A stretch of 64,000 nt of DNA from Acidimicrobiaceae bacterium. GTDB taxonomy: Bacteria; Actinomycetota; Acidimicrobiia; Acidimicrobiales; Ilumatobacteraceae. The stretch spans positions 186,001-250,000 of the forward strand of contig JACJWF010000001.1 of assembly GCA_020637295.1 (NCBI GenBank). Reading direction: 5' to 3'. Both the position numbers and the translations under genes were made by a program. A model generated the notes under the pieces. The model searched no databases, was not told the DNA's origin, and saw only the letters and a list, made by a program, of their open reading frames with translations. This document shows, piece by piece, positions 7,164-14,970 of this stretch. Position 1 is the first letter of the stretch, and each line of letters opens with the position of its first letter.

Positions 7164-8705
7164 TTACAGCACCACTTCGATGAGGCGCGGGCCCTTCGTG
7201 CGCATCGCCGACGAGTAGGCGTCGGCGAACGCCGGGAGCGTCTCCACCCGCACGGCCTCCACGCCCATGCCGTTGGCCAGGTGCACCCAGTCCAGGTTCG
7301 GGTTGCCGAGGTCGAGCATCGAGTTGGCCGTGGCCCCACCGACCGCGCCCACCCTGGCCAGCTCGATGTTGAGGATCGCGTAGGAGCGGTTGGCGAAGAT
7401 CACTGTCGTCACGTCGAGTTGCTCACGGGCCTGGGTCCACAGGGCCTGGAGGGTGTACATGGCGCCGCCGTCGCCGTGCAGGCACACCACCTTGCGGTCC
7501 GGGCAGGCGACGGCCGCGCCGTTGGCCACCGGCAGGCCCTGGCCGATGGAGCCGCCCGTCAGCGACAGGTGGTCGTGCGGTGCCGCGGTGGCCAGCGACA
7601 GCTGAGCGCCGAGCCCGGAGGTCGCCGCCTCGTCGCTGACGATCGCGCCTTCCGGCAGGTGGGCGGCGATCAGCCGCCCGATGGAGAACTGGTCCAGCCG
7701 CCCGTCGGTGCTTCCGTCGACGGTGTGTGTTGCGCGACCCGGGTCGGCGGCATTCGCGCCGACACGCTCGACGACCGCCTGGAGCGCGGCCACCGGCTCG
7801 TCGTGCGGGTGGGAGAGGACCAGCACCTCCGCACCGTCCGGCAGGCCGACGCTCGGCTTGCCGGGGTAGGCGAAGAAGGCCACCGGCGGCTTCGTGCCGA
7901 CGAGGACCAACTGCTCCACGTCCTTCAGCAGGTCGACGATCTGCTCGGCGAAGTAGGGGATGCGCGCCACCGGGTAGCGGCCGGCGCCGCGGGCGAGCCG
8001 GGCGGTGAACGTGTCGCAGAGGACCATCGCGCCGGTGGCGGCGGCGATCCGGCCGCCGGCGTCCAGGCCCTCCGGGCCGAGCGCCGCGCCGCCGAGGAGG
8101 ACGGCCGTCCGCCGACCGTTGGTGAGCGCGGTGGCGACGGCGGCGATCGTGTCGTCGGTGACGGGCGTCGGCTCGGCGACAGGCAACGGCGGCGCCGGAC
8201 GCTCCGCCTCGCCCCACGCCACGTCGGCGGGCAGGATCAGCGTGGCCACCTGGTGGGGAGCCTGCATCGCGGCCTGCACGGCGCGGGCGGCGTCGGCGGC
8301 CACGGAGCGGGCGCTGGTGGCGGTGTGCACCCAGCCGGACACGTTGCGGGCGACGCCGGCGATGTCGCTGGCCAGCGGGGCGTCGTAGCGGCCGTGGTAG
8401 GTGGCATGGTCGCCGACCACGTTGACGACGGGGGTGTTGGCGCGGCGGGCGTTGTGCAGGTTGGCCAGCCCGTTGCCGAGCCCCGGGCCGAGGTGCAGCA
8501 GGGTGGCCGCAGGCTTGCCGGCCATCCGGCCGTAGCCGTCGGCCATGCCGGTGACGACGCCCTCGAACAGGCCGAGGACGGCGCGCATGCCCGGCACCTG
8601 ATCCAGCGCGGCGACGAAGTGCATCTCCGACGTGCCCGGGTTGGCGAAGCAGACGTCGACACCGCTGCCGAGCAGCGTGCGGACCATGGACTCGGCGCCG
8701 TTCAT
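7164..8705 (-). CDS. ThDP-dependent enzyme, acetolactate synthase/benzoylformate decarboxylase-like
   Basis: A 513-residue ThDP enzyme of the acetolactate synthase large-subunit family. The N-terminal Pyr domain holds VCFANPGTSEMHFVAALD with its catalytic glutamate. The C-terminal PP domain holds the ThDP motif GDGGAMYTLQALW...IFANRSY (GDG to N). The NPGTSE variant and the middle domain resemble benzoylformate or oxalyl-CoA-type decarboxylases more than true IlvB, and no small subunit gene is adjacent, so valine/isoleucine synthesis is unlikely. The substrate is unknown. The ATG at 8705 (MNGAESMVRTLL) fits the family N-terminus and has TAGGCT 8 nt upstream; longer in-frame starts would add non-homologous residues. 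Confidence 0.82.
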   Translation of the reverse strand: MNGAESMVRTLLGSGVDVCFANPGTSEMHFVAALDQVPGMRAVLGLFEGVVTGMADGYGRMAGKPAATLLHLGPGLGNGLANLHNARRANTPVVNVVGDHATYHGRYDAPLASDIAGVARNVSGWVHTATSARSVAADAARAVQAAMQAPHQVATLILPADVAWGEAERPAPPLPVAEPTPVTDDTIAAVATALTNGRRTAVLLGGAALGPEGLDAGGRIAAATGAMVLCDTFTARLARGAGRYPVARIPYFAEQIVDLLKDVEQLVLVGTKPPVAFFAYPGKPSVGLPDGAEVLVLSHPHDEPVAALQAVVERVGANAADPGRATHTVDGSTDGRLDQFSIGRLIAAHLPEGAIVSDEAATSGLGAQLSLATAAPHDHLSLTGGSIGQGLPVANGAAVACPDRKVVCLHGDGGAMYTLQALWTQAREQLDVTTVIFANRSYAILNIELARVGAVGGATANSMLDLGNPNLDWVHLANGMGVEAVRVETLPAFADAYSSAMRTKGPRLIEVVL

Positions 8706-8713
8706 GACGCCGG

Positions 8714-8719
8714 AGCCTA
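8714..8719 (-). promoter_or_regulatory. Probable leaderless -10 element of the ThDP enzyme gene
   Basis: TAGGCT on the minus strand, 8 nt before the ATG at 8705. Confidence 0.4.
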
Positions 8720-8793
8720 GGAGGGTCGAGATGACGGCTTCGACCCGGCGTTGGGTCGCGGCACTCGGCGGGTCGTGGACGATGCCGCCCACG

Positions 8794-8877
8794 TCTGTGT
8801 CACGGCACAGCGATCACGGTCACGGCATGAACGGACGAACTTCTGTGTCGTGACGGTGACGTCTGTGTCGTGACACA
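8794..8877. repeat. Intergenic TGTGTC short-repeat cluster
   Basis: The gap between the ThDP gene and tRNA-Arg holds TCTGTGTCGTGAC twice in direct orientation (8842-8854 and 8862-8874, 20-bp period) and a third related copy, TCTGTGTCACGG, at 8794-8805. The last copy continues into an inverted repeat, TGTGTC-GT-GACACA (8864-8877). No gene is apparent in 8706-8936. It could be a regulator binding cluster or the decayed remains of a palindromic element. Confidence 0.5.
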
Positions 8878-8936
8878 AAGGTGTTGCGGGGGAGGCCGGC
8901 GGCTGCGGCGTGGCGCTGACGGCGGCGGCACGAAAG

Positions 8937-9008
8937 CGCCCTCGGCAGGATTCGAACCTGCGCACACGGCTCCGGAGGCCGATGCTCTATCCCCTGAGCT
9001 ACGAGGGC
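8937..9008 (-). tRNA. tRNA-Arg (anticodon CCG)
   Basis: Folds as a full cloverleaf on the minus strand. The acceptor stem is GCCCTCG paired with CGAGGGC and the D arm is GCTC/GAGC. The anticodon loop CTCCGGA reads CCG and decodes CGG. The T arm is GCAGG-TTCGAAT-CCTGC. CCA is not encoded; the discriminator base is G. The anticodon stem's outer pair is a T-T mismatch. This is the only tRNA found in the window. Confidence 0.95.
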
Positions 9009-9077
9009 GGGGGTCCTGGTGGACCGGGCCACGATAGCGACCAACCATCGCCGCCGCACGGCCGTTGTGCCGAGCCG

Positions 9078-9548
9078 TCAGTGGCGGGTGACCTGCTCGG
9101 ACGAGTTGCCCTTCCAGAACCGGGCGCCGTGGCCGAAGCGGGCCGCGCCGTCGTCCGGGTTGTAGAGCGAGCACACGTCCAGGCTCAGGCACCCGCAGCC
9201 GATGCAGGAGTCCAGCCGGTCGCGCAGGCGCTCCAGCCACTCGATCTGCTGGTCCAGCGTGCTGCGCCAGGACTCGCTGAGCCGGCGCCAGTCCTCCGTG
9301 GTGGGGGTGCGGCCCTCCGGCAGGGTGGCCAGTGCCTGGCGGATCTGCTCCAGGCTCAGCCCCACCTGCTGGGCGGCACGGATGAACGCGATGCGCCGCA
9401 GGGTGTCGCGGGTGTACTGGCGGCGGTTGCCCTCGGTGCGGCCCGCCGGCTCCAGCAGGCCTTCCGCTTCGTAGAAGCGCAGGGCCGACGCAGCGACGCC
9501 GGCGCGGGTGCTGAGTTGGCCGATCGAGAGCAGGTCGCTGCCGTCCAT
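9078..9548 (-). CDS. soxR: Redox-sensitive transcriptional activator SoxR
   Basis: A 156-residue MerR-family regulator. The N-terminal winged helix-turn-helix includes LLSIGQLSTRAGVAASALRFYEAEGLL. A dimerisation helix follows, then the [2Fe-2S] cluster motif C-x2-C-x-C-x5-C at Cys115, 118, 120 and 126 (CIGCGCLSLDVC), which defines SoxR. Redox-cycling compounds or electrophilic metabolites oxidise the cluster and switch on the target promoter. In actinobacteria the regulon is usually small. Here the likely target is the divergent gene at 9613, with a dyad between the two. CCGGAG precedes the ATG at 9548. Confidence 0.93.
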   Translation of the reverse strand: MDGSDLLSIGQLSTRAGVAASALRFYEAEGLLEPAGRTEGNRRQYTRDTLRRIAFIRAAQQVGLSLEQIRQALATLPEGRTPTTEDWRRLSESWRSTLDQQIEWLERLRDRLDSCIGCGCLSLDVCSLYNPDDGAARFGHGARFWKGNSSEQVTRH

Positions 9549-9575
9549 GGATCTCCGGAACTGGTGGGTTGGGGG

Positions 9576-9595
9576 TTGACATCAACCAAGGTTGA
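9576..9595. promoter_or_regulatory. Candidate SoxR operator in the soxR/9613 divergent region
   Basis: TTGACA at 9576-9581 runs directly into the dyad TCAACC-AA-GGTTGA (9582-9595). A dyad inside an over-long promoter spacer is the usual MerR/SoxR operator layout. Since the dyad lies about 18 bp before the start at 9613, it could control both soxR and the divergent gene. Confidence 0.55.
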
Positions 9596-9612
9596 GCATG
9601 GAGGGTAGTGGC

Positions 9613-10761
9613 ATGACCTCCCCCGATCTGCTGCCCGCCGACCTCCATCCCGCGCCCGGCGCGCTCCACGACGAGGTGGCCGCGGCTCTCGTGGCCGAGA
9701 CGGCGACCGTTCTGTCCGTGCCGACGATTGCCAAGGAGAACTCGTTCATCCTGCACGCCCCGCTGGAGTTGATGGCGCGGGTCGGGCTGCTGCCGCTGGT
9801 CGCGCCGGGCCGTCGCACCGACGCGCTGGGCCGGATCGAGTCACTGCGCGACCAGTATCGGGCGATGGGCGATCCCGTCGCGGTGCCGCCGGCGGTCGCC
9901 GATGCCGACGCGCCGGGTCTGGTTGCCGCGCTGGCCGCGGGCGACCTCGACCGCGTGGATGCGTTGGCCGCCGCGTTGCTGCCGGGACTGGATGCGGCCG
10001 GCGCTGCGGCAGCGGTGGCAGGGGCGATCGTGCCGTCGCTGGCGGCGGCCGGGCACGCCCCGATCGGGCTGGCGCTGCTGGCCCGGGTGCCCGGCCTGCC
10101 GGCCACGCTGCTGCGGCCGACGTTGCACAGCCTGGCCGGCCACCCCGACTGGCGCCTGACGTGGTTCGAGGCCGAGCGTGAAGTGGCCACGGCGACGCAC
10201 GCAGACCTGTACGGGGCGCTTCGAGCCGCACCGCGCCTCGGCCGGCCGGGGTCGGACTTCATCTATCCGCTGATGAGTCAGATCGAAGGCGACGGGGCAC
10301 CGGCACGCCTGCTCGATCCGGTCCTGTCCGCCAGCCGCGACGCCAGGGCGGCCGCGGCCGTGCTGGCGCGGACGGCGGCCTGGAGCATGCTGCACGACGA
10401 CCCGAGCCAGGCCCCCTACGGCTGGAGCCATGCGCTGACCATGCCGCAGGGCGTGATGGCGCTCGCCGGCAGCGCCGTGCCGGCACGGACCGCAGTGGCC
10501 GTGGCGGGCACCTACGTGCTCGGCTTCCGCGCTGCGCACGGCACGGTCGACCTCCCGGACGTGCTGGCAGCGGGGGAGTGGCCGGCGACGACCGTCGAGG
10601 AGCTGGCCACCGCGGCGGCGCTCCACGAGGACGCGCACCTGGTGAAGTACACGCTGGCGTGCATCCACGCTGCGGCCGACGACCCGGCCTTCGCCCCGCT
10701 GTACCTGTCGGCTGCCGACCACCTCGTCCGCTGGTGGCGCGCCGCGGATGCGGCCGGGTGA
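9613..10761 (+). CDS. Conserved hypothetical protein, divergent from soxR
   Basis: A 382-residue Ala/Leu-rich soluble protein with no signal or membrane segments. It looks mostly helical. Distinctive polar segments are HDDPSQAPYGWSHALTM (residues about 266-282) and LHEDAHLVKYTLACIHAA near the C-terminus, where His, Asp and Glu could bind a metal or cofactor; that is inference only. I do not recognise the family. GGAGGG at 9600-9605 supports the ATG at 9613 over an in-frame ATG at 9598 or TTG at 9592, which lie inside the dyad. Its position makes it the likely SoxR target, so a role in handling redox-active compounds is possible. Confidence 0.7.
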   Translation: MTSPDLLPADLHPAPGALHDEVAAALVAETATVLSVPTIAKENSFILHAPLELMARVGLLPLVAPGRRTDALGRIESLRDQYRAMGDPVAVPPAVADADAPGLVAALAAGDLDRVDALAAALLPGLDAAGAAAAVAGAIVPSLAAAGHAPIGLALLARVPGLPATLLRPTLHSLAGHPDWRLTWFEAEREVATATHADLYGALRAAPRLGRPGSDFIYPLMSQIEGDGAPARLLDPVLSASRDARAAAAVLARTAAWSMLHDDPSQAPYGWSHALTMPQGVMALAGSAVPARTAVAVAGTYVLGFRAAHGTVDLPDVLAAGEWPATTVEELATAAALHEDAHLVKYTLACIHAAADDPAFAPLYLSAADHLVRWWRAADAAG

Positions 10762-10769
10762 CCCGCCAC

Positions 10770-10775
10770 TAGCCT
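10770..10775 (+). promoter_or_regulatory. Probable leaderless -10 element of the L,D-transpeptidase gene
   Basis: TAGCCT, 6 nt before the GTG at 10782. No ribosome binding site is seen. Confidence 0.4.
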
Positions 10776-10781
10776 CGCGGC

Positions 10782-11711
10782 GTGGCCATCCTCGGCCGGG
10801 CCGGCCTCGCCGGTGCCGCCGCCCTCCTGGCAACCGTCGCGCTGGTGCCCCTGCTCCGCTCGCCGTCCGGCGGCGACACCGTCGCGCCGGCGACGACCAC
10901 GATGGCGGCCGCCGAGCCCGTTGCCGCCGTGCCCGGCGTGGTCGTACCGGCGCCGATCACCGCCCCCGCCGCCGTCACCGTGCCGGCAGACCGCCTGGAA
11001 GGACCGCAGCCCGTGAGCACCTGCCAGCAGATCGCCTACAACGTCGCCAAGGCCAACCCGGGCACCACGCAGGTGATCGTCGTGCTCACGGCCACCGCTG
11101 CGTCGACCACGGGCACCCTCCAGGTCGCCGACCTCGGCGCTCAGGGGTGGCAGTGCGGCGCGGCGATGACGGCCCGTGTGGGCCGCAGCGGTGTCCGGCC
11201 GTTGCTGGACCGCCGCAGCGGAGACGGCACCACGCCCGCAGGCGTCTTCCCGCTCGGGCGGATGACGGCGTGGGACGGCCAGCAGTTCAGCTTCTTCGGC
11301 AACGCCGCCGACCCGGGGGTGAGCGCCGGCCCGTACCGCCGGGTGCAGTACGGCGACTGCTTCGGCGCCACGCCGAACCACCCGGACTACGGCCACCTCG
11401 TCTACCGCACGCCCGGCAACTGCCCCGGCCCCGACGACGAGTACCTGCCGGCCATCACCGGGGCCTACGTCCACGCCGCGCTCATCGGCGCCAACATGGA
11501 GCCGGACGTCAGCGGGGACGCGCCGGGCGAGACGCCGTACGCTGCGGCGATCTTCCTCCACCGCCACTCCTACGACGGCAACGGCGCGAGCAAGCCGACG
11601 TCCGGCTGCGTGTCGCTGTCCCAGACCAACCTGGTGAGCGTGCTGCGGGCCATGCGGCCGGGCGTGATGTTCGCCATCGGCCAGACGGACTGGCTCCTGG
11701 CGAACACCTGA
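10782..11711 (+). CDS. Secreted L,D-transpeptidase (YkuD-like)
   Basis: A 309-residue exported protein. A short basic N-terminus and hydrophobic segment (residues 1-27) form a signal or membrane anchor, and a Pro/Ala/Thr linker runs to about residue 75. The C-terminal half resembles the YkuD catalytic domain, with HRHSYDGNGASKPTSGCVSL carrying the catalytic His and Cys276 in the S-G-C-V-S-L motif. Such enzymes cross-link peptidoglycan stems or attach proteins to the wall. Several cysteines before the active site could form disulfides. The domain is somewhat divergent, so enzymatic specificity is uncertain. Confidence 0.75.
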   Translation: MAILGRAGLAGAAALLATVALVPLLRSPSGGDTVAPATTTMAAAEPVAAVPGVVVPAPITAPAAVTVPADRLEGPQPVSTCQQIAYNVAKANPGTTQVIVVLTATAASTTGTLQVADLGAQGWQCGAAMTARVGRSGVRPLLDRRSGDGTTPAGVFPLGRMTAWDGQQFSFFGNAADPGVSAGPYRRVQYGDCFGATPNHPDYGHLVYRTPGNCPGPDDEYLPAITGAYVHAALIGANMEPDVSGDAPGETPYAAAIFLHRHSYDGNGASKPTSGCVSLSQTNLVSVLRAMRPGVMFAIGQTDWLLANT

Positions 11712-11738
11712 CGCCCGGCACGCGACGGCGGGGCCGCG

Positions 11739-12920
11739 TCAGCAGCCCTTGTAGTTGACGATCTGGCGGAGGGTGTGCACCACTTCCACCAGGTCGCGCT
11801 GGTCGGCCATCACCTGGTCGATGTCCTTGTACGCCGACGGGATCTCGTCGATCAGCCGGTCGGCGCGGTCGGTCAACCAGGTGCGGTCGCCCATCTGCTC
11901 CCGCAGGTCGGCAGCGGTGTAGCGGCGCTTCGCCTCGGTGCGGCTGAACCGCCGGCCGGCGCCGTGCGAGCACGACTGCCAACTCAGCGGGTTGCCGAGG
12001 CCGCGCACCACGTACGACCGGGTACCCATCGAGCCGGGGATCAGCCCCAGCTGGTCGGCCCGGGCGCTGATGGCGCCCTTGCGGGTGACCCACAACTGCT
12101 CGCCGCCGTGGTCCTCCAAGGCGGCGAAGTTGTGGTGGCAGTTGATCCGCTCCCGCTCGCGCCCGCTGCCGACGAAGCGGAAGAATGCCGTCGCGAACGC
12201 GGCCAGCATCGCCTCACGGTTGGCCAGCGCGTACGCCTGGCTCCACAGCATGTCAGCGATGTAGGCCTCGAACTCGGTGGTGCCCTGCACGAACCAGGCC
12301 AGTGCCGGGTCGTCCACGGCGTGCGGCAACTGGTGGCGCAGCCGCTTCGCCGTGTCGATGTGCCGCTGGGCGAGCTGGTTGCCCACCCCGCGGGAGCCCG
12401 AGTGGAGGAACAGCCACACCGTGTCGTCCTCGTCCAGGCAGACCTCGGCGAAGTGGTTGCCCGAGCCGAGCGAGCCGAACTGGGTGCGCGCCGTCTTCTC
12501 CAGCCGCTGGGCGTGCTCGCTGGGCGCCGGGTGCGCGGCGAACCAGGCGTCGGCTCCGGGGCCGTCAGCCGCGGCGGTGGAGCCGCGCCCGTGCTGGTGC
12601 CCACGCCCCACGCCGGCGGGGATCACGCGCTCCATGGTGCGCAGCAGCGGGGAGAGGTCGTCCGGCAGCTGGCCGGCGGTGAGGTCGGTCCGCACGGCTG
12701 CCATCCCGCAGCCGATGTCCACCCCCACGGCGGCGGGGATGATGGCGGCCTTCGTCGGGATGACCGAGCCGACCGTCGCGCCGATGCCGACGTGGGCGTC
12801 GGGCATGAGCGCGACATGGTCGTGCACGATCGGCAGGCGCGCCGTGCGGTGGGCCTGTTCGACGACGGCGTCGTCGAGGTCCGTGGCCCAGCTGAGCAGT
12901 GAGTTGGTGATCCTTTCCAT
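11739..12920 (-). CDS. rtcB: RNA-splicing/repair ligase RtcB
   Basis: A 393-residue Mn/GTP-dependent RNA ligase that joins 2',3'-cyclic phosphate (or 3'-phosphate) ends to 5'-OH ends. Family landmarks are LPDAHVG in the form LMPDAHVGIGATVGS, the metal Cys in GVDIGCGM, GSLGSGNHF, HHNFA, GSMGTRSY, and the guanylylated nucleophile His in SCSHGAGR. The ATG at 12920 has AAGGGA upstream. No archease or RtcR gene is adjacent. The gene converges on the L,D-transpeptidase. A long reading frame continues upstream of this ATG but is only a GC-rich shadow of argS. Confidence 0.95.
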   Translation of the reverse strand: MERITNSLLSWATDLDDAVVEQAHRTARLPIVHDHVALMPDAHVGIGATVGSVIPTKAAIIPAAVGVDIGCGMAAVRTDLTAGQLPDDLSPLLRTMERVIPAGVGRGHQHGRGSTAAADGPGADAWFAAHPAPSEHAQRLEKTARTQFGSLGSGNHFAEVCLDEDDTVWLFLHSGSRGVGNQLAQRHIDTAKRLRHQLPHAVDDPALAWFVQGTTEFEAYIADMLWSQAYALANREAMLAAFATAFFRFVGSGRERERINCHHNFAALEDHGGEQLWVTRKGAISARADQLGLIPGSMGTRSYVVRGLGNPLSWQSCSHGAGRRFSRTEAKRRYTAADLREQMGDRTWLTDRADRLIDEIPSAYKDIDQVMADQRDLVEVVHTLRQIVNYKGC

Positions 12921-13007
12921 GGCGGTGTCCCTTCCTGGGGGCGTCGGGGGAGCGGAGAGTCTGCGTCGCCACCCCGCCCCGAGTCGACGGAATATCCCGT
13001 CCCCCTC

Positions 13008-13139
13008 CCGAACTTGTCGCGGTCGTGACCGTGGTTTCTCGTGGTCGGGCCGCGACAAGTTCGGTGGGGGGGTGACCCCGGCCCGAGGTTGTCGCGGTCG
13101 TGACCGTGGTTTCTCGTGGTCGGGCCGCGACAAGTTCGG
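13008..13139. repeat. Tandem 75-bp-period palindromic element between rtcB and argS
   Basis: Two copies of a unit lie head to tail. Copy 1 has 15-bp perfect arms, CCGAACTTGTCGCGG (13008-13022) and CCGCGACAAGTTCGG (13050-13064), around a 27-nt loop. Copy 2 has the right arm unchanged (13125-13139), but its left arm (13083-13097) carries two substitutions. The loop is the same in both copies. The period is 75 bp. No T tract follows, so it is not a typical terminator, and it sits upstream of two divergent genes. The rest of 12921-13217 shows only a possible argS -10 (TACCAT, 13203-13208). Confidence 0.85.
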
Positions 13140-13217
13140 TGGAGGGAGGGCGATGGGGAGGGCGGGGCGGGAAGTGGGTCGGGGTCGGGCGGGGTGCGCC
13201 GGTACCATCGGAGCACC

Positions 13218-14960
13218 ATGGCCGACCCGCTCCACACCATCGAGGCGACGCTCCGGCAGGCGTTCGCCGAGGTCACCGGGCTGCCGGCCGACACCATCGA
13301 CCCGGTGGTGCGACCCAGCGACCGGGCCGACGCCCAGGTCAACGGGGCGCTCGCAATGGCCAAGCAGATCGGCCGCAACCCACGCGAACTGGCCCAGGCA
13401 GTGGTCGACACCGGGGCGCTGGCGGGGGTGTGCAGCGAGGTGGAGGTTGCCGGCCCGGGGTTCGTCAACCTCACCTTCACGCCCGAGTTCCTCGGCCATC
13501 AGTTGGCCGGCGCCGCCGTGGACGAGCGAGTCGGCGTGCGGCCCGCTGCCAACCCTGAGATTGCGGTGGTCGACTACTCGGCTCCCAACGTGGCCAAGGA
13601 GATGCACGTTGGCCACCTGCGCACCACGCTCATCGGCGATGCGCTGGTGCGGATGCTCGAGTTCCTCGGCCACACCGTCATCCGCGAGAACCACATCGGC
13701 GACTGGGGCACACCGTTCGGCATGCTCATCGAGCACATGGTCGATCTCGGCGGCGTCGACACCGAGCTCACCGTCGACCTCTCCGACCCCAGCGCGTTCT
13801 ACAAGCAGGCCCGCGCCAAGTTCGACGCCAGCGACGAGTTCAAGGAGCGTGCCCGGGCCAGGGTGACGCTGCTGCAGAGTCGCACCGACGCACCGACGAT
13901 GGCCATCTGGCAGAAGCTCGTCGACAAGTCGGCCGACTACTTCGATGTGGTCTACGGCAAGCTCGGCGTGCTGTTGCGGCGCGACGACATCGTGGGCGAG
14001 AGCTTCTACCAGCCGCTCATGCCGGCCATGCTCGATCGGCTCGACCGGGCCGGGCTGCTCGACGAAAGCGATGGCGCCAAGGTGGTGTGGGTCCCGGGCT
14101 TCAAGAACCGCGACGGCGAGCCCCTGCCCCTCATCGTGCAGGCCCGCACCGGCGGGTTCAACTACGCCACCAGCGACATCACCTGCGTGCTCGACCGCGT
14201 CGAGCGCCTGCACGCCACGCTGCTGGTGTATTGCATCGGCACCCCGCAGAGCCAGCATCTGCAGATGGTGTTCAAGGCCGCCGAGATGCTGGGGGTGTTG
14301 GTGCCGCCGGCGCGGGCGGTGCATGTGAACAACGGCAACGTGTTGGGCGACGACCGCAAGATCCTCAAGAGCCGCAGCGGCGAGCCCGCCATGCTGCTCG
14401 ACCTCGTCGACGCGGCCATCGAACGCGGCCGCGCCATCGTCGCCGAGCGCAGCCCGGATCTGTCGGCCGATGAGCAGGCTGACCTGGCGCACACCATCGG
14501 TATCGGCGCGTTGAAGTACGCCGAGCTGTCGAGCGACCGCATCAAGGACTACGTGTTCGATTGGGATCGCATGCTGGCCTTCGACGGCAACACGGCCCCC
14601 TACCTCCAGTACGCACACGCCCGCATCTGCAGCATCTTCCGCAAGGCCGCGGTCGATCGGAACGACGTTCGCGCCATCACCCCTGACGTCGTCGAGCCGC
14701 AGGAGCGTGCGCTGGCACTCGCCCTGCTGGGCTTCGACGCCGCGGTGCAGGACGCGGTGGAGAAGTTCAGCCCGCACCGGCTGTGCACCTACCTGTTCGA
14801 CCTGGCCCAGGCGTTCACCGCGTTCTACGAGGCCTGCCCCGTGCTGAAGGACGGGCACGAGGCCACCCGCGCCAGCCGCCTGGCGTTGTGCGACCTCACC
14901 GCCCGCACCCTGGCCACCGGCCTGGACCTGCTGGGCATCGCCGCGCCGGAGCGGATGTGA
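13218..14960 (+). CDS. argS: Arginyl-tRNA synthetase
   Basis: A 580-residue class I synthetase that charges tRNA-Arg. Landmarks are the N-terminal Add-1 domain, the HIGH motif as HVGH in YSAPNVAKEMHVGHLRTT (residues about 121-138), the GDWGTPFGML segment, and a KMSKS equivalent in the degenerate form KILKSRSGEP, as in E. coli-type ArgS. The C-terminal anticodon-binding domain contains APYLQYAHARICSI. The ATG at 13218 fits the family start; TACCAT lies 9 nt upstream. lysA follows after 10 nt, so argS-lysA is an operon, an arrangement common in actinobacteria. Confidence 0.96.
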   Translation: MADPLHTIEATLRQAFAEVTGLPADTIDPVVRPSDRADAQVNGALAMAKQIGRNPRELAQAVVDTGALAGVCSEVEVAGPGFVNLTFTPEFLGHQLAGAAVDERVGVRPAANPEIAVVDYSAPNVAKEMHVGHLRTTLIGDALVRMLEFLGHTVIRENHIGDWGTPFGMLIEHMVDLGGVDTELTVDLSDPSAFYKQARAKFDASDEFKERARARVTLLQSRTDAPTMAIWQKLVDKSADYFDVVYGKLGVLLRRDDIVGESFYQPLMPAMLDRLDRAGLLDESDGAKVVWVPGFKNRDGEPLPLIVQARTGGFNYATSDITCVLDRVERLHATLLVYCIGTPQSQHLQMVFKAAEMLGVLVPPARAVHVNNGNVLGDDRKILKSRSGEPAMLLDLVDAAIERGRAIVAERSPDLSADEQADLAHTIGIGALKYAELSSDRIKDYVFDWDRMLAFDGNTAPYLQYAHARICSIFRKAAVDRNDVRAITPDVVEPQERALALALLGFDAAVQDAVEKFSPHRLCTYLFDLAQAFTAFYEACPVLKDGHEATRASRLALCDLTARTLATGLDLLGIAAPERM

Positions 14961-14970
14961 TGGTGCGCCC

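Noticed and set aside
7164..8705. Annotation as ilvB (acetolactate synthase for branched-chain amino acids)
   Set aside because: The active-site neighbourhood (NPGTSE) and lack of a small subunit or ilvC nearby argue for another ThDP-dependent decarboxylase or ligase.
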